Assembly: GCA_910579655.1 (NCBI GenBank)
Contig: CAJTVE010000002.1
Span: 1-64,000 of the forward strand
Direction of reading: 5' to 3'
DNA: 64,000 bases
From: an uncultured Allobaculum sp.
GTDB taxonomy: Bacteria; Bacillota_I; Bacilli_A; Erysipelotrichales; Erysipelotrichaceae
The translations under genes were made by a program, and so were the position numbers. Shown in pieces: positions 54,924-63,910 of the stretch (position 1 is the stretch's first letter; each line of letters begins with the position of its first letter). The notes below the pieces were generated by a model that worked only from the letters and a program-made list of their open reading frames with translations, did not search any database and was not told where the DNA came from.

Positions 54924-56201
54924 ATGCAGACAATCAAAGAACTGCTCAAGATCGGTCCCGGACCATCAAGCTCCCATACCTTTGGCCCGATGCGGGCGGC
55001 CCAGGACATGCTTCAAAGTGCGCCAAAGGCGGATGCATTTGAAATTGTTCTCTATGGCTCACTGGCTTTAACGGGCAAGGGCCATTTAACCGATGCCATT
55101 TTGAAAAATACCCTCAAAGGCAAAAAAGTCAGCATTGAGTTTGACTGGAAAACCCCGCAGGAACATCCCAACACAATGACCATCAAAGCCATCAACTCCG
55201 ATGGCACATCCCTGATGCGAACCTATGTTTCGATTGGCGGCGGCAAGATCATGATCGATGGCCAGATGCCAGAAAGTGCCAAAGACATCTATCCACATAC
55301 AACGCTCGATGACATTCAGGCTTACTGCAAGAAAAACTACCTGCGCCTGGATGAATACGTCACCCAGGTTGAGGGCAAGGAGATTGATGCCTATATTCTC
55401 AAGATTTACAAAGCCATGATCAACTCCGTTAAAAAAGGCCTGTCCAAAACCGGCCGGCTGCCTGGCAAGCTCAAACTTGACCGGGTGGCCTATGCCCTGT
55501 TTGAATCCGCCCAGTCCTGTGACAACGAAGCCGATAAAGATGCCCTGCTTTTACAGAGCTATGCCTATGCAGCCAGTGAACAGAATGCGTCAGGCGGAAC
55601 GGTTGTGACCGCCCCGACGATGGGATCGTGCGGTGTGCTTCCCTCGCTTGTTTATCACTACGCAATGGATAAAGAAATGCCCCGCAAAACCATTCTGAAC
55701 GGCTTAAAAGTGGCCGCCCTGATCGGAAACCTGATCCAGGAAAATGCGACCATCTCAGGCGCCAAAGCGGGCTGTCAGGCTGAAGTCGGTGCTGCCTGTG
55801 CCATGGCTGCGGCGTTTTGCGCCAGCTGCGATCGAATGAGCAATGAGCAGATTGAATGTGCCGCTGAAATCGGTCTGGAACATCATCTGGGGCTGACCTG
55901 TGATCCCGTTATGGGCTATGTCATGATCCCGTGTATTGAACGCAATGCGGTCGCCTCCACGCGGGCTGTCGATGCAGCCAGACTGGCTAAGTATCTGCGC
56001 AATGTGAAGAAAAACCGGGTTTCTTTTGATATGGTTGTGCGCACGATGAATCTGACCGGCAAGAAACTGCCCATGGAACTCAAAGAGACTTCTCTGGATG
56101 GCCTGGCGGTCGTTGTCATGGAAGATGGCAAATATGGCCAGCCTGGTCCAATGATGCACCAAGGCGCAGATAACGAAGACGACGAAGGCGATGACAACTA
56201 A
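54924..56201 (+). CDS. sdaA: L-serine dehydratase, iron-sulfur dependent, single chain
   Basis: A 425-residue enzyme that converts L-serine to pyruvate and ammonia. The beta domain comes first (IGPGPSSSHTFGPMRAAQDM, residues about 10-30; SIGGGKI) and the alpha domain after about residue 190 (SGGTVVTAPTMGSCGVLPS, ATISGAKAGCQAEVGAA, HHLGLTCDPVMGYVMIPC). Cys residues in the last three segments can hold the [4Fe-4S] cluster. The C-terminus is acidic (NEDDEGDD). AGGAAGGA lies about 8 bases upstream. Symbol by family; the fused form could equally be called sda. Confidence 0.92.
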   Translation: MQTIKELLKIGPGPSSSHTFGPMRAAQDMLQSAPKADAFEIVLYGSLALTGKGHLTDAILKNTLKGKKVSIEFDWKTPQEHPNTMTIKAINSDGTSLMRTYVSIGGGKIMIDGQMPESAKDIYPHTTLDDIQAYCKKNYLRLDEYVTQVEGKEIDAYILKIYKAMINSVKKGLSKTGRLPGKLKLDRVAYALFESAQSCDNEADKDALLLQSYAYAASEQNASGGTVVTAPTMGSCGVLPSLVYHYAMDKEMPRKTILNGLKVAALIGNLIQENATISGAKAGCQAEVGAACAMAAAFCASCDRMSNEQIECAAEIGLEHHLGLTCDPVMGYVMIPCIERNAVASTRAVDAARLAKYLRNVKKNRVSFDMVVRTMNLTGKKLPMELKETSLDGLAVVVMEDGKYGQPGPMMHQGADNEDDEGDDN

Positions 56202-56251
56202 GATTCGTCAAAATCCAATTTGCATGCAGACACTCAGAATCAACACCTTCC

Positions 56252-56300
56252 AAAGGTCTTTCTGGACTGGCTTTGTTTCAGTCAGAAAGACCTTTTTTGA
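56252..56300 (+). terminator. Intrinsic terminator after the serine dehydratase
   Basis: aaaggtctttctg (56252-56264) pairs with cagaaagaccttt (56283-56295), followed by T-rich sequence. Confidence 0.85.
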
Positions 56301-56598
56301 TTTTGTCTTTCCATGATGTTCTTTTTGACAGTTCAATCTTCTAACCTTCAGGGATGAAAAGATTCAGGGATGGAAAACATCAGATGGATCAGATGGAGGC
56401 AAGCCATCGTTTTTCAAAGTCAGGCAAAGCATAAATGTAAATTGTTACATTCCGTTAATATGAAATATTATTCATTCCGGTCTTTATTCCATCTTTTCAC
56501 ATATTCATGTTTCACATTAAAGTTCTGTAGAGTTCGAAAAAGACTTCTCTCTCCTTATCCTCTGTCCCTTATACTGAAACTGGAAAAAGGAGGGGCAT
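56301..56598. other. Spacer with short duplications
   Basis: ttcagggatg occurs twice at about 56347-56372 and atcagatgg twice at about 56380-56396. No gene seen. Confidence 0.5.
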
Positions 56599-57030
56599 AT
56601 GTATTCATTTCTGAACCCTGAAAGCAGACCGGAACCTGTCAGTGCCCAGGAACTGACTGAACTGGAAGAACGTTTTGATCTTCATCTTCCTGAGGCTCTA
56701 AAAGACTATTACATGAAGTACAACTGCCAGACCATCAAGCCCGTCTGTCTTCGTGCCGGACAGGAAACCTTTGAAGTCTATGGCATGCTGCCCCTGTTCA
56801 GCGGCCCGATGTCAGTGGACCACATCCTGGAAATCTGCCAGACCTCCAACCTGTTTGGCAAAGGCTGCTTTCCCTTTGCGATCTCAGCAGAAGGGGATGA
56901 TTTTGTCTATGACACCTTTACCAAGAACATCTACTTTGTTCGGCTGGATGACCTTCACCACCGGCAGAAAATCTGTACCGGCATCGATCATTTTTTCTAT
57001 CTGCTCAACCAGACTGCGCAAAATAGCTGA
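56599..57030 (+). CDS. SMI1/KNR4 (SUKH)-family protein
   Basis: A 143-residue protein with the SUKH pattern: SAQELTELEERFDLHLPEAL followed by KDYYMKYN, a central LPLFSGPMSVDHILEI, and FPFAISAEGDDFVYD. SUKH proteins are often immunity proteins against contact-dependent toxins, but no toxin gene is next to it. AAAGGAGG lies 7 bases before the ATG. It is a single gene; the following 150 bases hold an inverted repeat (aaaagaactgc/gcagttctttt, about 57117-57146) that probably acts as terminator for this gene and the leftward antiporter. Confidence 0.8.
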   Translation: MYSFLNPESRPEPVSAQELTELEERFDLHLPEALKDYYMKYNCQTIKPVCLRAGQETFEVYGMLPLFSGPMSVDHILEICQTSNLFGKGCFPFAISAEGDDFVYDTFTKNIYFVRLDDLHHRQKICTGIDHFFYLLNQTAQNS

Positions 57031-57113
57031 ATTCTCAATCCTCAATCTTCAATGCTGGAAACAGAACTATTCTTTATTCTTCAGCTATCCTTCAGTCTTC
57101 ATTTAGAAAAGAA

Positions 57114-57150
57114 ACGAAAAGAACTGCCCGCAGGCAGTTCTTTTCGTTTC
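57114..57150. terminator. Bidirectional terminator-like hairpin
   Basis: gaaaagaactgcc (about 57116-57128) pairs with ggcagttcttttc (about 57132-57144); A-rich before, T-rich after. It lies between the convergent SUKH and antiporter genes. Confidence 0.7.
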
Positions 57151-57180
57151 TTTTGGAATCCAAAGCCCAAACCTGCACGA

Positions 57181-58293
57181 TTAAACAGTGCTCTGGGGTA
57201 CAGCCTGCTCTTCTTCGATTGGAGCAGGAACAGAAGTCCTGGCCAGATATTGCTCTTTGGCATGAATTTCACCCGCCTGCGTCAGCGCATATTTCGTCAG
57301 GGAGGGGCCGGCCAACTCATAAATCATGACACCAAGCAAAACAATGTTCCGGATCAACTGGCCTTCCGCTCCCATGCGCTGGCCAACTGTTGCCGCCATC
57401 CCTAAAGCGACGCCAGCCTGCGGGAACAATGTAATTCCAAGCCACTTCTGGACTGCCTTGGAAGAATGAGCCAGCGCAGAAGAGAAACGGGCGCCAAAGT
57501 ACTTCCCCGCACAACGCGAAATAATATAAATCAGGCCGACGATCAGTACGGGAAGATTGGCGAAGGTGGCCAGGTTGAGTTCGGCACCGGATAAAACAAA
57601 GAATAAGGTCATCAATGGGGCCGACCAGCGATCCGCCCGATCCATCAGATCCGCCGACTTCTTGCAGCAGTTGCAGAAGACCGTACCCAGCATCATGTTG
57701 ACCAACAGTGCCGACAGCGAAAATTCAATCGAACCTACATGGAATTCGATGGTGGCAATCGTAACGCCGAAAATAATAAAAGCAGTAATCAGCGAGATCC
57801 GGTTGCGGTTGGAATGGAAAATCCGGGCAGTATGAGTGAGCAGCCAGCCAAGAGCACCCTCGGCAGCCAGCGAGCAGACAATTTCGAGCAGCGGACCCGT
57901 CAGCAAAGTCAGAAGATCAGCCGAAGCGCCATCTCCAAGATTCATCGCAATGCCATAACTTGCCGCAAACAGGACCAGCCCCACCGCATCATCTAAAGCC
58001 ACAACCGGAAGCAGCGTTGAAGTCACTTCCCCTTTGGCCTTATACTGACGGACAACCATCAGCGTAGCCGCTGGCGCAGTCGCCGAGGCAATAGCCCCCA
58101 GGATGAGTACATCCCTCAGAGTAAGCGTTTCAGGGATGACCAGATGAACACCGAACAGAACCAGATCGACGACCAGGGTCGTAAAGACCGCCTGAATGAT
58201 CCCGATAATGACGGCCGCATGACCAGTCTTACGCAGATGGGACAGACGGAATTCACTGCCAATCGCAAAAGCGATAAAGCCTAAAGCGACATC
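57181..58293 (-). pseudogene. Cation/proton antiporter, C-terminal part (split by an insertion)
   Basis: From codon 67 of the restored gene, beginning DVALGFIAFAIGSEFRL. This fragment holds most of the CPA2/Kef-type exchanger membrane domain, including LILGAIASATAPAATLMVVR and LPVVALDDAVGLVLFAAS, the two unwound-helix segments at the ion site with the Asp pair. It ends with a charged tail. The N-terminal 66 codons lie at 61111-61308; the two parts join exactly at a codon boundary if 58294-61110 is removed, giving 436 residues. An internal ATG (58059) could give a 292-residue product but would lack half the transporter. Confidence 0.85.
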
Positions 58294-58383
58294 ATTAAAA
58301 GGGGTAAGAAGCAGGTTGACAATTAGGTTATTTAAGGTAAAATAAAATTATTAATACCCAAATTAAAGCATAAAGGACCTAAT

Positions 58384-59050
58384 ATGATTAAGTCATCAGA
58401 ATTGGCAAAAGACTACTATACAACCGGAGAGCTGGGACGTATGCTCAACCTCAATCCTAAGACACCGTACTTTTGGGCAGCAAGAGGTGAAATAGAACAT
58501 ATGGTTGTTGATGGGCCAAGAATCAGATATTCTAATTCCAAGAGAAGAAGTTCTTCGGCTGCTCGAGAAATACAAGCTGCTGGCAGAGGAAGATCCGAAA
58601 ATAGATATCATTTATGCAAGAGTCTCCAGCCATGGGCAGGCAAAGAATGGTGACCTTGATCGACAAATCGTTCTGGATCTGGAGTTATCTTCATCATACA
58701 AGCTGAACCGCCTGGAAATCATTAAAGATATAGGCTCTGGATTGAACACAAAGCGAAAAGGTTTACTTAAACTTGTCCAGCTTGTTCGTACTGATCATGT
58801 TGGCCGCGTTTTTATATCCCATAAAGATCGGCTGACAAGATTTGGATTTGAATATCTTCAATGGTTTTTTGAAGACCATCAAACGGAGATTATTGTTTTA
58901 GAGGCTGGTGAAGATAAAAGTCCACAGGAAGAACTGGTTGACGACCTGCTTTCACTCATTGCCTCGTTTTCTGGAAGACTGTATGGAATTCGGGCAAGCG
59001 AGAAAAAGAAGCTTCGCCAGAAGATAGAAAAAATCCAGGAGCAAGAATAA
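58384..59050 (+). pseudogene. tnpA: IS607-type serine recombinase (TnpA), frame-shifted
   Basis: The first frame from ATG 58384 gives a MerR-like HTH (ELAKDYYTTGELGRMLNLNP, then TPYFWAARGEIEH). At about 58505-58515 the reading must shift to the next frame, which continues ILIPREEVLRLLEKYKLLAE and the resolvase domain IDIIYARVSSHGQAKNGDLD with catalytic Ser, then HKDRLTRFGFEYLQWFF. The HTH and IPREEVLRLL belong together in intact IS607 TnpA, so one base has been lost or gained. Either inactive or dependent on frameshifting. The restored length of about 220 residues is normal for the family. Confidence 0.8.
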
Positions 59051-59262
59051 CAGGGACGGCTTCTATCCGTTCAGGATGCCTAAAAATACAGTCAGAGGAA
59101 TTACTTGTTCATTTATTTTAGCATCTTCTGCTTTGAAAGTTCGCTTCAAACTTTCATGATGGCAGGCGGTCTGCAGTCACGACTTCTTTATTTTTTTAAC
59201 CAAATAATTTTCATTGTAATAAGCATTTGTACCTGTTCGAAATTTAGAAAGGGATGATTGAT

Positions 59263-60669
59263 ATGATGACTACAGTTGAAGCAAGGCTTGATCCAAAAAC
59301 TGCATCCTCTCTCATTGCTTTTGAGAAAACTGAGATTCAGAAATGGAACCATATGCAAAGACTGGTCTGGCACCACATGAATCATCCTGAGCTTTCCACC
59401 TGTTCTGAAATGGACTGGCTGAAAAACAAATTTGGAATTAAAGAGAGAACTGCCAATTCACTTGTCAAAACAGTGGAAGGCAGAAGAAAGTCCCTTCTCG
59501 AATTAAAGAAAATCGAACTCTCGTCTTTAAAAGAAAAACTGAAGAGCAAGAAAAAGAAGTACCAAAAACGAATCAAGAAGCTAAATAAGATGAAAGAGAA
59601 AGCCGCCAGGAACAAATTGAGCGAGCAGGAACTTGTGTTCTATCGAAAAGAGAAAAGAACTCTTCACTTCATGAAGCAAAGCATTGACCGCATGGAATCC
59701 AGAAAGATGAAACTGGAAGAAACCATCAAGTCGAAAAAATTATCTATGTGCTATGGCACAAGGAAACTTTTCAACGCGCAATGGCATCTCAAAGAAAACG
59801 GATTTAAAAACCATAAGGAATGGAGACATGAATTCAGAAGATCGAGAGATCGAATGATGGCTTATATTCCACGAAGTGAAGAAACGTTTGGAAACCAGCA
59901 GTGTCATCTGGAAATGACAGATGAACAGGGGGTTTATATTCTCTCTGTGCTTCCTGGAAAACCGGTAAAGTCTGGTAAACGAGATAAGGCAGTACAGGGA
60001 AAAGTTAAATTCAGCTGGCGGCCAGCTCCTGGTGAAAGCAGATCAGCTCATCTGGACGAACTGGATAAAGAGCTTTTAAGACATAAGAACAATTCATTCG
60101 ACAGGAAGCCGTTGACAGGAAAAGTTCTCAGAAGAGGAAAAGCCTGGTATCTGCAGGTTTCATTTGAAAAGGATTCTGTGCCCTGGTCTACGGAAAGCAG
60201 CCATGGAAATATTGGTCTTGACTTTAACAAGGGATTTATTCAGGCCTGCGAAACGGATCAGTCAGGAAATATCCTGGGCTTCAAAAGATTTGAACTCCCC
60301 AACCATGGAAAGAACGCCCAGGCGAAAGACGAACTTCTTAAAACAATCAAGAAAATTGTTTCCTGGGCCAGAAGTATCGGTAAAGATATCGCTTATGAAG
60401 ATTTAGATTTTATCAAGACCAAGTCTTCCGTTTTGAAAGCAAGTTCCAGAAAAGGGAAAAACTATAATCGAATGGTCCACAGTCTGGCCTATTCTCAATA
60501 TAAACAGGGACTTCAAAGAAGATGTTTTAAAGAAGGGGTTACCGCCACAGCGGTAAATCCAGCTTATACATCTAAACATGCAAGACCTTATTGTAAAGCA
60601 CGTAAAATGAATATTCACTCCGGAGCCGCATGGCTGATTGCTCAAAGGGCAAGAGGTTTCCGCTCCTGA
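59263..60669 (+). CDS. tnpB: TnpB-family RNA-guided nuclease-like protein, non-canonical
   Basis: About 468 residues. An unusually long Lys/Arg-rich coiled-coil (residues about 75-165: LKEKLKSKKKKYQKRIKKLN and onward) precedes a TnpB core with RuvC-I Asp in GNIGLDFNKGFIQA and RuvC-II Glu in DIAYEDLDFIKTK. The usual CxxC...CxxC zinc ribbon is absent (one Cys, RPYCKARK), and at RuvC-III the sequence is NIHSGAAWLIAQRARGF instead of D-x-N-A-A. This matches a TnpB-like group with S-x-H-x-A-A-x-x-I-A-R-R endings. The protein stops 4 residues after RGF, earlier than relatives I recall. ATG 59263 has AAAGGG 9 bases upstream; ATG 59254 is the alternative. Confidence 0.75.
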   Translation: MMTTVEARLDPKTASSLIAFEKTEIQKWNHMQRLVWHHMNHPELSTCSEMDWLKNKFGIKERTANSLVKTVEGRRKSLLELKKIELSSLKEKLKSKKKKYQKRIKKLNKMKEKAARNKLSEQELVFYRKEKRTLHFMKQSIDRMESRKMKLEETIKSKKLSMCYGTRKLFNAQWHLKENGFKNHKEWRHEFRRSRDRMMAYIPRSEETFGNQQCHLEMTDEQGVYILSVLPGKPVKSGKRDKAVQGKVKFSWRPAPGESRSAHLDELDKELLRHKNNSFDRKPLTGKVLRRGKAWYLQVSFEKDSVPWSTESSHGNIGLDFNKGFIQACETDQSGNILGFKRFELPNHGKNAQAKDELLKTIKKIVSWARSIGKDIAYEDLDFIKTKSSVLKASSRKGKNYNRMVHSLAYSQYKQGLQRRCFKEGVTATAVNPAYTSKHARPYCKARKMNIHSGAAWLIAQRARGFRS

Positions 60670-61110
60670 TATTGCCATTTGTATTAAACGGCAGACCAGC
60701 CAACTCTGCCTTCTATTTTATTTGACACCAATAGTCCGTAACACTCACGATTTATATATTTTGAACGGATGATGACTTCGTCCGATATGTTTTTAGGTTT
60801 TTACTTTTGTTAATAAGTGTTCTGTACTGTCGTTTCCCCTCCAAGAGATAAGGGAATCATTGCTTTATGGGACAATTTTGAATTTTCCGGGTCTATGGGA
60901 TGTACTCCCCGTATAGGGAAGCCATGCCCTTTAGTCAGGTTCGCCTGACTAAAGGGCATGGTGGAACTATGCGGAGAATTTTGTAGTCCTCAGGAAGATT
61001 GCTTTACCGTCAGGCGTATGTACGGAAAAGGGGATTTGAGGGACGAAGGCAATAGCGGCCAGTCTAAACCGCTGGCTGTCATTACCTGAATACCGAAAAT
61101 ACCCGATTGA
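60670..61110 (+). ncRNA. Candidate omega (guide) RNA region at the TnpB element's right end
   Basis: The 440 bases after tnpB carry no ORF. They include a perfect 17-bp hairpin with a UUCG loop (60923-60939 with 60944-60960) and a gcgg/ccgc hairpin near 61054-61072. In TnpB systems the guide RNA is made from this right end and its 3' guide is the flanking DNA, here 61111 onward in the antiporter gene. The RNA is inferred from position and fold only. Confidence 0.4.
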
Positions 61111-61308
61111 AGATACGCTGAGAATTTCAACATCCTCAAACGTGTGAAATCCAAGACCTGGAATATTCAAGGTCCCAAGCAGGCAAGGGCCAAGAAGCAG
61201 ACCGGCGATCAGATAAGAGGTGACATCCGGCAGCTTGAACTTGTTGCCAATCCGTGTGACCAGAAGGCCAAGCAGAATCGCAAAGGCAACACTGAGAGCA
61301 TAATTCAT
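61111..61308 (-). pseudogene. Cation/proton antiporter, N-terminal part
   Basis: 66 codons starting MNYALSVAFAILLGLLVTRI, then LPDVTSYLIAGLLLGPCLLG and GFHTFEDVEILSVS, the first two membrane helices and the GP motif of Kef/NapA-type antiporters. GGAAGGA lies about 6 bases before the ATG at 61308. It reads on into the element as a non-native tail ending at 60967. The rest of the gene is at 57181-58293. Confidence 0.85.
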
Positions 61309-61622
61309 GATTTTTCCTTCCTTCACTGCCGGAACAGAAGAGCAGCACTCTCTTCGTCTGGCAGGTTCATTGTTTCCAGTTGAAACATTTTGCGTATTCC
61401 AGTTTGCGACGGATCGCCAAAAGTTCAAGATCTTCCATGAATTCCTGGATAAATTCGAGGGCTTTTTGGAAAATGATGGAGCGCTTCCAGCTTTTTATGG
61501 GAATCTGGCTTTCCATTCTCTGCTTTTTATGGACTCAGTCCTTGACTCTTTTCCACAGACCATCCTGCCAAAACCGGTCAGGAAAATCCTTTCGAAACGT
61601 CTTTTCTGCTCTTTTGGGCAAG

Positions 61623-61678
61623 AAAAAAGAGGTTCTGAACGCTTCCCTGATTGGGAGGTTTTAGAACCTCTGTTTTTT
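61623..61678. terminator. Bidirectional intrinsic terminator
   Basis: agaggttct (61628-61636) pairs with agaacctct (61663-61671), with an A-run before and T-run after. It ends the leftward liv/CBS operon. Confidence 0.85.
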
Positions 61679-61716
61679 ACTTTTCAAAAGAATCAGAAAT
61701 CAGTCTGTTTTTTCGC

Positions 61717-62364
61717 TTATTGGGCATCCTCAAAACTTAACAGAGTAAATCCTTCTTTGCCAAGAATGTCTTCCGCTTTCTCTTTGGCAATGGATCCTTT
61801 GGTTTTGATCAGGATTTCAGCCGCACTGTCATTGAGTTCATAGACATTGATCGAGTTGATCGAAATGCCCTGGTTTGCAAACAATGAACTGACTTTTCCT
61901 AAAATGCCAAGGCCTTCCGGAACGCGGATAACCAGACGGCTGCCTTTCTTGTTCCAGGCCAGCATATCCAAAAACGCGCGGAAAATATCGTTCTGCGTCA
62001 GAATGCCAACGACTTTGTTGTCGTCATCCACAACCGGCAGACAGCCGATGTCGTGCGCGAGCAGTTTATCGGCAGCCTGTTCCATCAGAGCATTCTGATT
62101 GATCGCAATTGGATGTTTAACCATTACGGTACGGACTTCTGTTTTGGATAACAGATAGTTGAGTTCGTAAATACTCAGACTCGTGGCTGTATTATCCGCC
62201 GCAATCATGCCTTCAGTGATCAGCCCCACCAGCTGATCTCTGGAATCTACAACCGGGATACGGTGGATCTTGTTGAATTTCATCAGGTCGATGACCGCTG
62301 AAATCTTTTCATCCGGACCGACCGTGATCGGATTTCTGGTCATAAAATCGTTTACACGAAACAT
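61717..62364 (-). CDS. CBS-pair + ACT domain protein (AcuB-like)
   Basis: A 215-residue protein: CBS1 (DFMTRNPITVGPDEKISAVI, residues 6-55), CBS2 (VMVKHPIAINQNALMEQAA to about 130) and a C-terminal ACT-like domain (LVIRVPEGLGILGKVSSLF, residues about 140-210). CBS pairs bind adenine nucleotides and ACT domains bind amino acids. It is the last gene of the branched-chain amino acid transporter operon, 45 bases after livF, so it probably senses amino acid or energy state. Confidence 0.88.
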   Translation of the reverse strand: MFRVNDFMTRNPITVGPDEKISAVIDLMKFNKIHRIPVVDSRDQLVGLITEGMIAADNTATSLSIYELNYLLSKTEVRTVMVKHPIAINQNALMEQAADKLLAHDIGCLPVVDDDNKVVGILTQNDIFRAFLDMLAWNKKGSRLVIRVPEGLGILGKVSSLFANQGISINSINVYELNDSAAEILIKTKGSIAKEKAEDILGKEGFTLLSFEDAQ

Positions 62365-62409
62365 AGGATCTCCTTTGTGCGTTTTGCACTCTCAGGCGCT
62401 GGCGCCTTT

Positions 62410-63129
62410 TTACTTGGCGGATCCGCCCAGGTAGGCGTTCTGGACATCTTCCGATTTGGCCAGTTCAGCGGCTGGCCCTTCCAGAACGACTTTTCCGGTT
62501 TCCAGAACGTACGCATAGTCCGCAACAGAAAGGGCCATGCGGGCATTCTGCTCAACCAGCAGAATGGTCGTTCCGGTTTTCTGGATATCAGAAATGATCG
62601 AGAAGATTTCCTTGACCAGAATCGGGGCCAGACCCATAGAGGGCTCATCTAGCAAAAGCAGACTTGGGCGCGCCATCAGTGCCCGGCCCATTGCAAGCAT
62701 CTGCTGCTCACCGCCGGACAGCGTTGAAGCATCCTGGTTTTTTCGTTTTTCAAGAATTGGAAACCGTTCATAGACCTTCTTGAGATCGTCAGGAAGGTTT
62801 TTCTTATCTTTTCTTAAGTAAGCCCCCATCATCAGGTTCTCATAAACAGAAAGGCCTGGGAAAACATGCCGGCCTTCCGGAACCTGGACCAGCCCGCTCG
62901 ATACGATCGAACGCGGAGAGGATTTATAAATGGAGTTGTCCTGGAACAGGATTTCTCCGCCTGTTTTCTTAACAATACCGCTGATCGCATGCATCAGGGA
63001 AGTCTTTCCGGCCCCGTTTGCTCCGATCAGGGTCACAATCTGACCCGGTTCAACTTTGATGGATACCCCTTTGAGGGCCTCGATAACGCCGTAATGGACG
63101 TGCAGATCTTTAACTTCCAGCAGGCTCAT
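62410..63129 (-). CDS. livF: Branched-chain amino acid ABC transporter ATP-binding protein LivF
   Basis: A 239-residue ATPase: Walker A GANGAGKTSLMH, Q-loop LVQVPEGRHVFPGLSVYENL (the PEGR-FP-L-V-ENL block is specific to LivF), signature LSGGEQQMLAMGRAL, Walker B LLLLDEPSMGLAP. It imports Leu/Ile/Val with LivG, LivH, LivM and a binding protein. The ATG at 63129 has GGAG upstream and lies 1 base from the livG stop. Confidence 0.95.
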   Translation of the reverse strand: MSLLEVKDLHVHYGVIEALKGVSIKVEPGQIVTLIGANGAGKTSLMHAISGIVKKTGGEILFQDNSIYKSSPRSIVSSGLVQVPEGRHVFPGLSVYENLMMGAYLRKDKKNLPDDLKKVYERFPILEKRKNQDASTLSGGEQQMLAMGRALMARPSLLLLDEPSMGLAPILVKEIFSIISDIQKTGTTILLVEQNARMALSVADYAYVLETGKVVLEGPAAELAKSEDVQNAYLGGSAK

Positions 63130-63130
63130 C

Positions 63131-63910
63131 TTAAATCTCCTCTCCAAGGTAGGCTTTGATGACAAATTCGTTGTTCTTGATCTCTTCAGGAGATCCATGG
63201 GCAATCAGCTGACCATAATTGAGAACGAAGATGTTTTCGCAAAGGCTCATGACCAGCGACATATCATGTTCAATCAGAACGATTGTCAGCTTGTATTTAT
63301 CCCGCAGATGGTAAATCAGCTTCGTCAGATCATCGGTTTCCTGCGGGTTCATGCCGGCAGCCGGTTCATCCAGAAACAGAATCACCGGTTCAGTGGCCAG
63401 CGCCCGGGCAATTTCCAGACGACGCTGTTCACCATAGGGCAGGTTGGTCGCCAGTTCATTGCGCTTGCGGTACAGACCGACTTCCTGTAAATATTCACAG
63501 GCTTTTTCTTCAATCCAGCGTTCGGCATTGTAAAACTTGGATGTTCTTAACAGGGCCGAAGGAAGACCATAGCCAGCATTTTTGTGCATGGCCAGCTTGA
63601 CGTTTTCCAGAACCGTCATGCTTTTGAAAAGACGGATGTTCTGGAAGGTCCGGGCCAGGCCCAGTTCGGTGATCTTGTAAGGCTTCATGCCGCCGATCTG
63701 TTTTTTCTTGTTATCGATATTGAGCTCAATGAGGCCTTCACTTGGCTCATAGACGCCCGTTAACAGGTTAAAGAACGTGGTTTTGCCAGCCCCGTTTGGA
63801 CCGATCAGACCAACCAGCTGTCCTTTTTCAATTTTCATGTTGATGCCGGAAACAGCTGCCAGACCACCGAAGTTTTTTGACAGATTGGTGACTTCAAGAA
63901 TTGGTTCCAT
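63131..63910 (-). CDS. livG: Branched-chain amino acid ABC transporter ATP-binding protein LivG
   Basis: A 259-residue ATPase: Walker A GPNGAGKTTFFN, Q-loop LARTFQNIRLFKSMTVLENV (LivG type), signature LPYGEQRRLEIARAL, Walker B ILFLDEPAAGMNPQE. The C-terminal AxGxPEEI-NNxxVIxAYLGEE ending is typical of LivG. It overlaps the livM stop by one base. Confidence 0.95.
   Translation of the reverse strand: MEPILEVTNLSKNFGGLAAVSGINMKIEKGQLVGLIGPNGAGKTTFFNLLTGVYEPSEGLIELNIDNKKKQIGGMKPYKITELGLARTFQNIRLFKSMTVLENVKLAMHKNAGYGLPSALLRTSKFYNAERWIEEKACEYLQEVGLYRKRNELATNLPYGEQRRLEIARALATEPVILFLDEPAAGMNPQETDDLTKLIYHLRDKYKLTIVLIEHDMSLVMSLCENIFVLNYGQLIAHGSPEEIKNNEFVIKAYLGEEI

Larger units (their letters stand above)
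58294..61110 (+). mobile_element. IS607-like element (serine recombinase + TnpB) inserted in the antiporter gene
   Basis: The ends are set by the interrupted gene: the left antiporter segment ends with codon GAT (58293) and the right one resumes with TCT (61111), and together they restore EILSVSDVALGFIAF with no missing or duplicated base. The 2817-bp insert contains a frame-shifted MerR-HTH/serine recombinase gene and a TnpB gene in the same direction, the content of IS607-type elements, which make no target duplication. The 440-base tail after tnpB is structured. No flanking GG is visible at the junction, unlike typical IS607 targets. Confidence 0.8.

Noticed and set aside
60967-61428. A complete 153-codon membrane protein
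   Set aside because: Only 61111-61308 is native antiporter sequence; the tail is read-through into the inserted element, and the codons before 61308 lack support.
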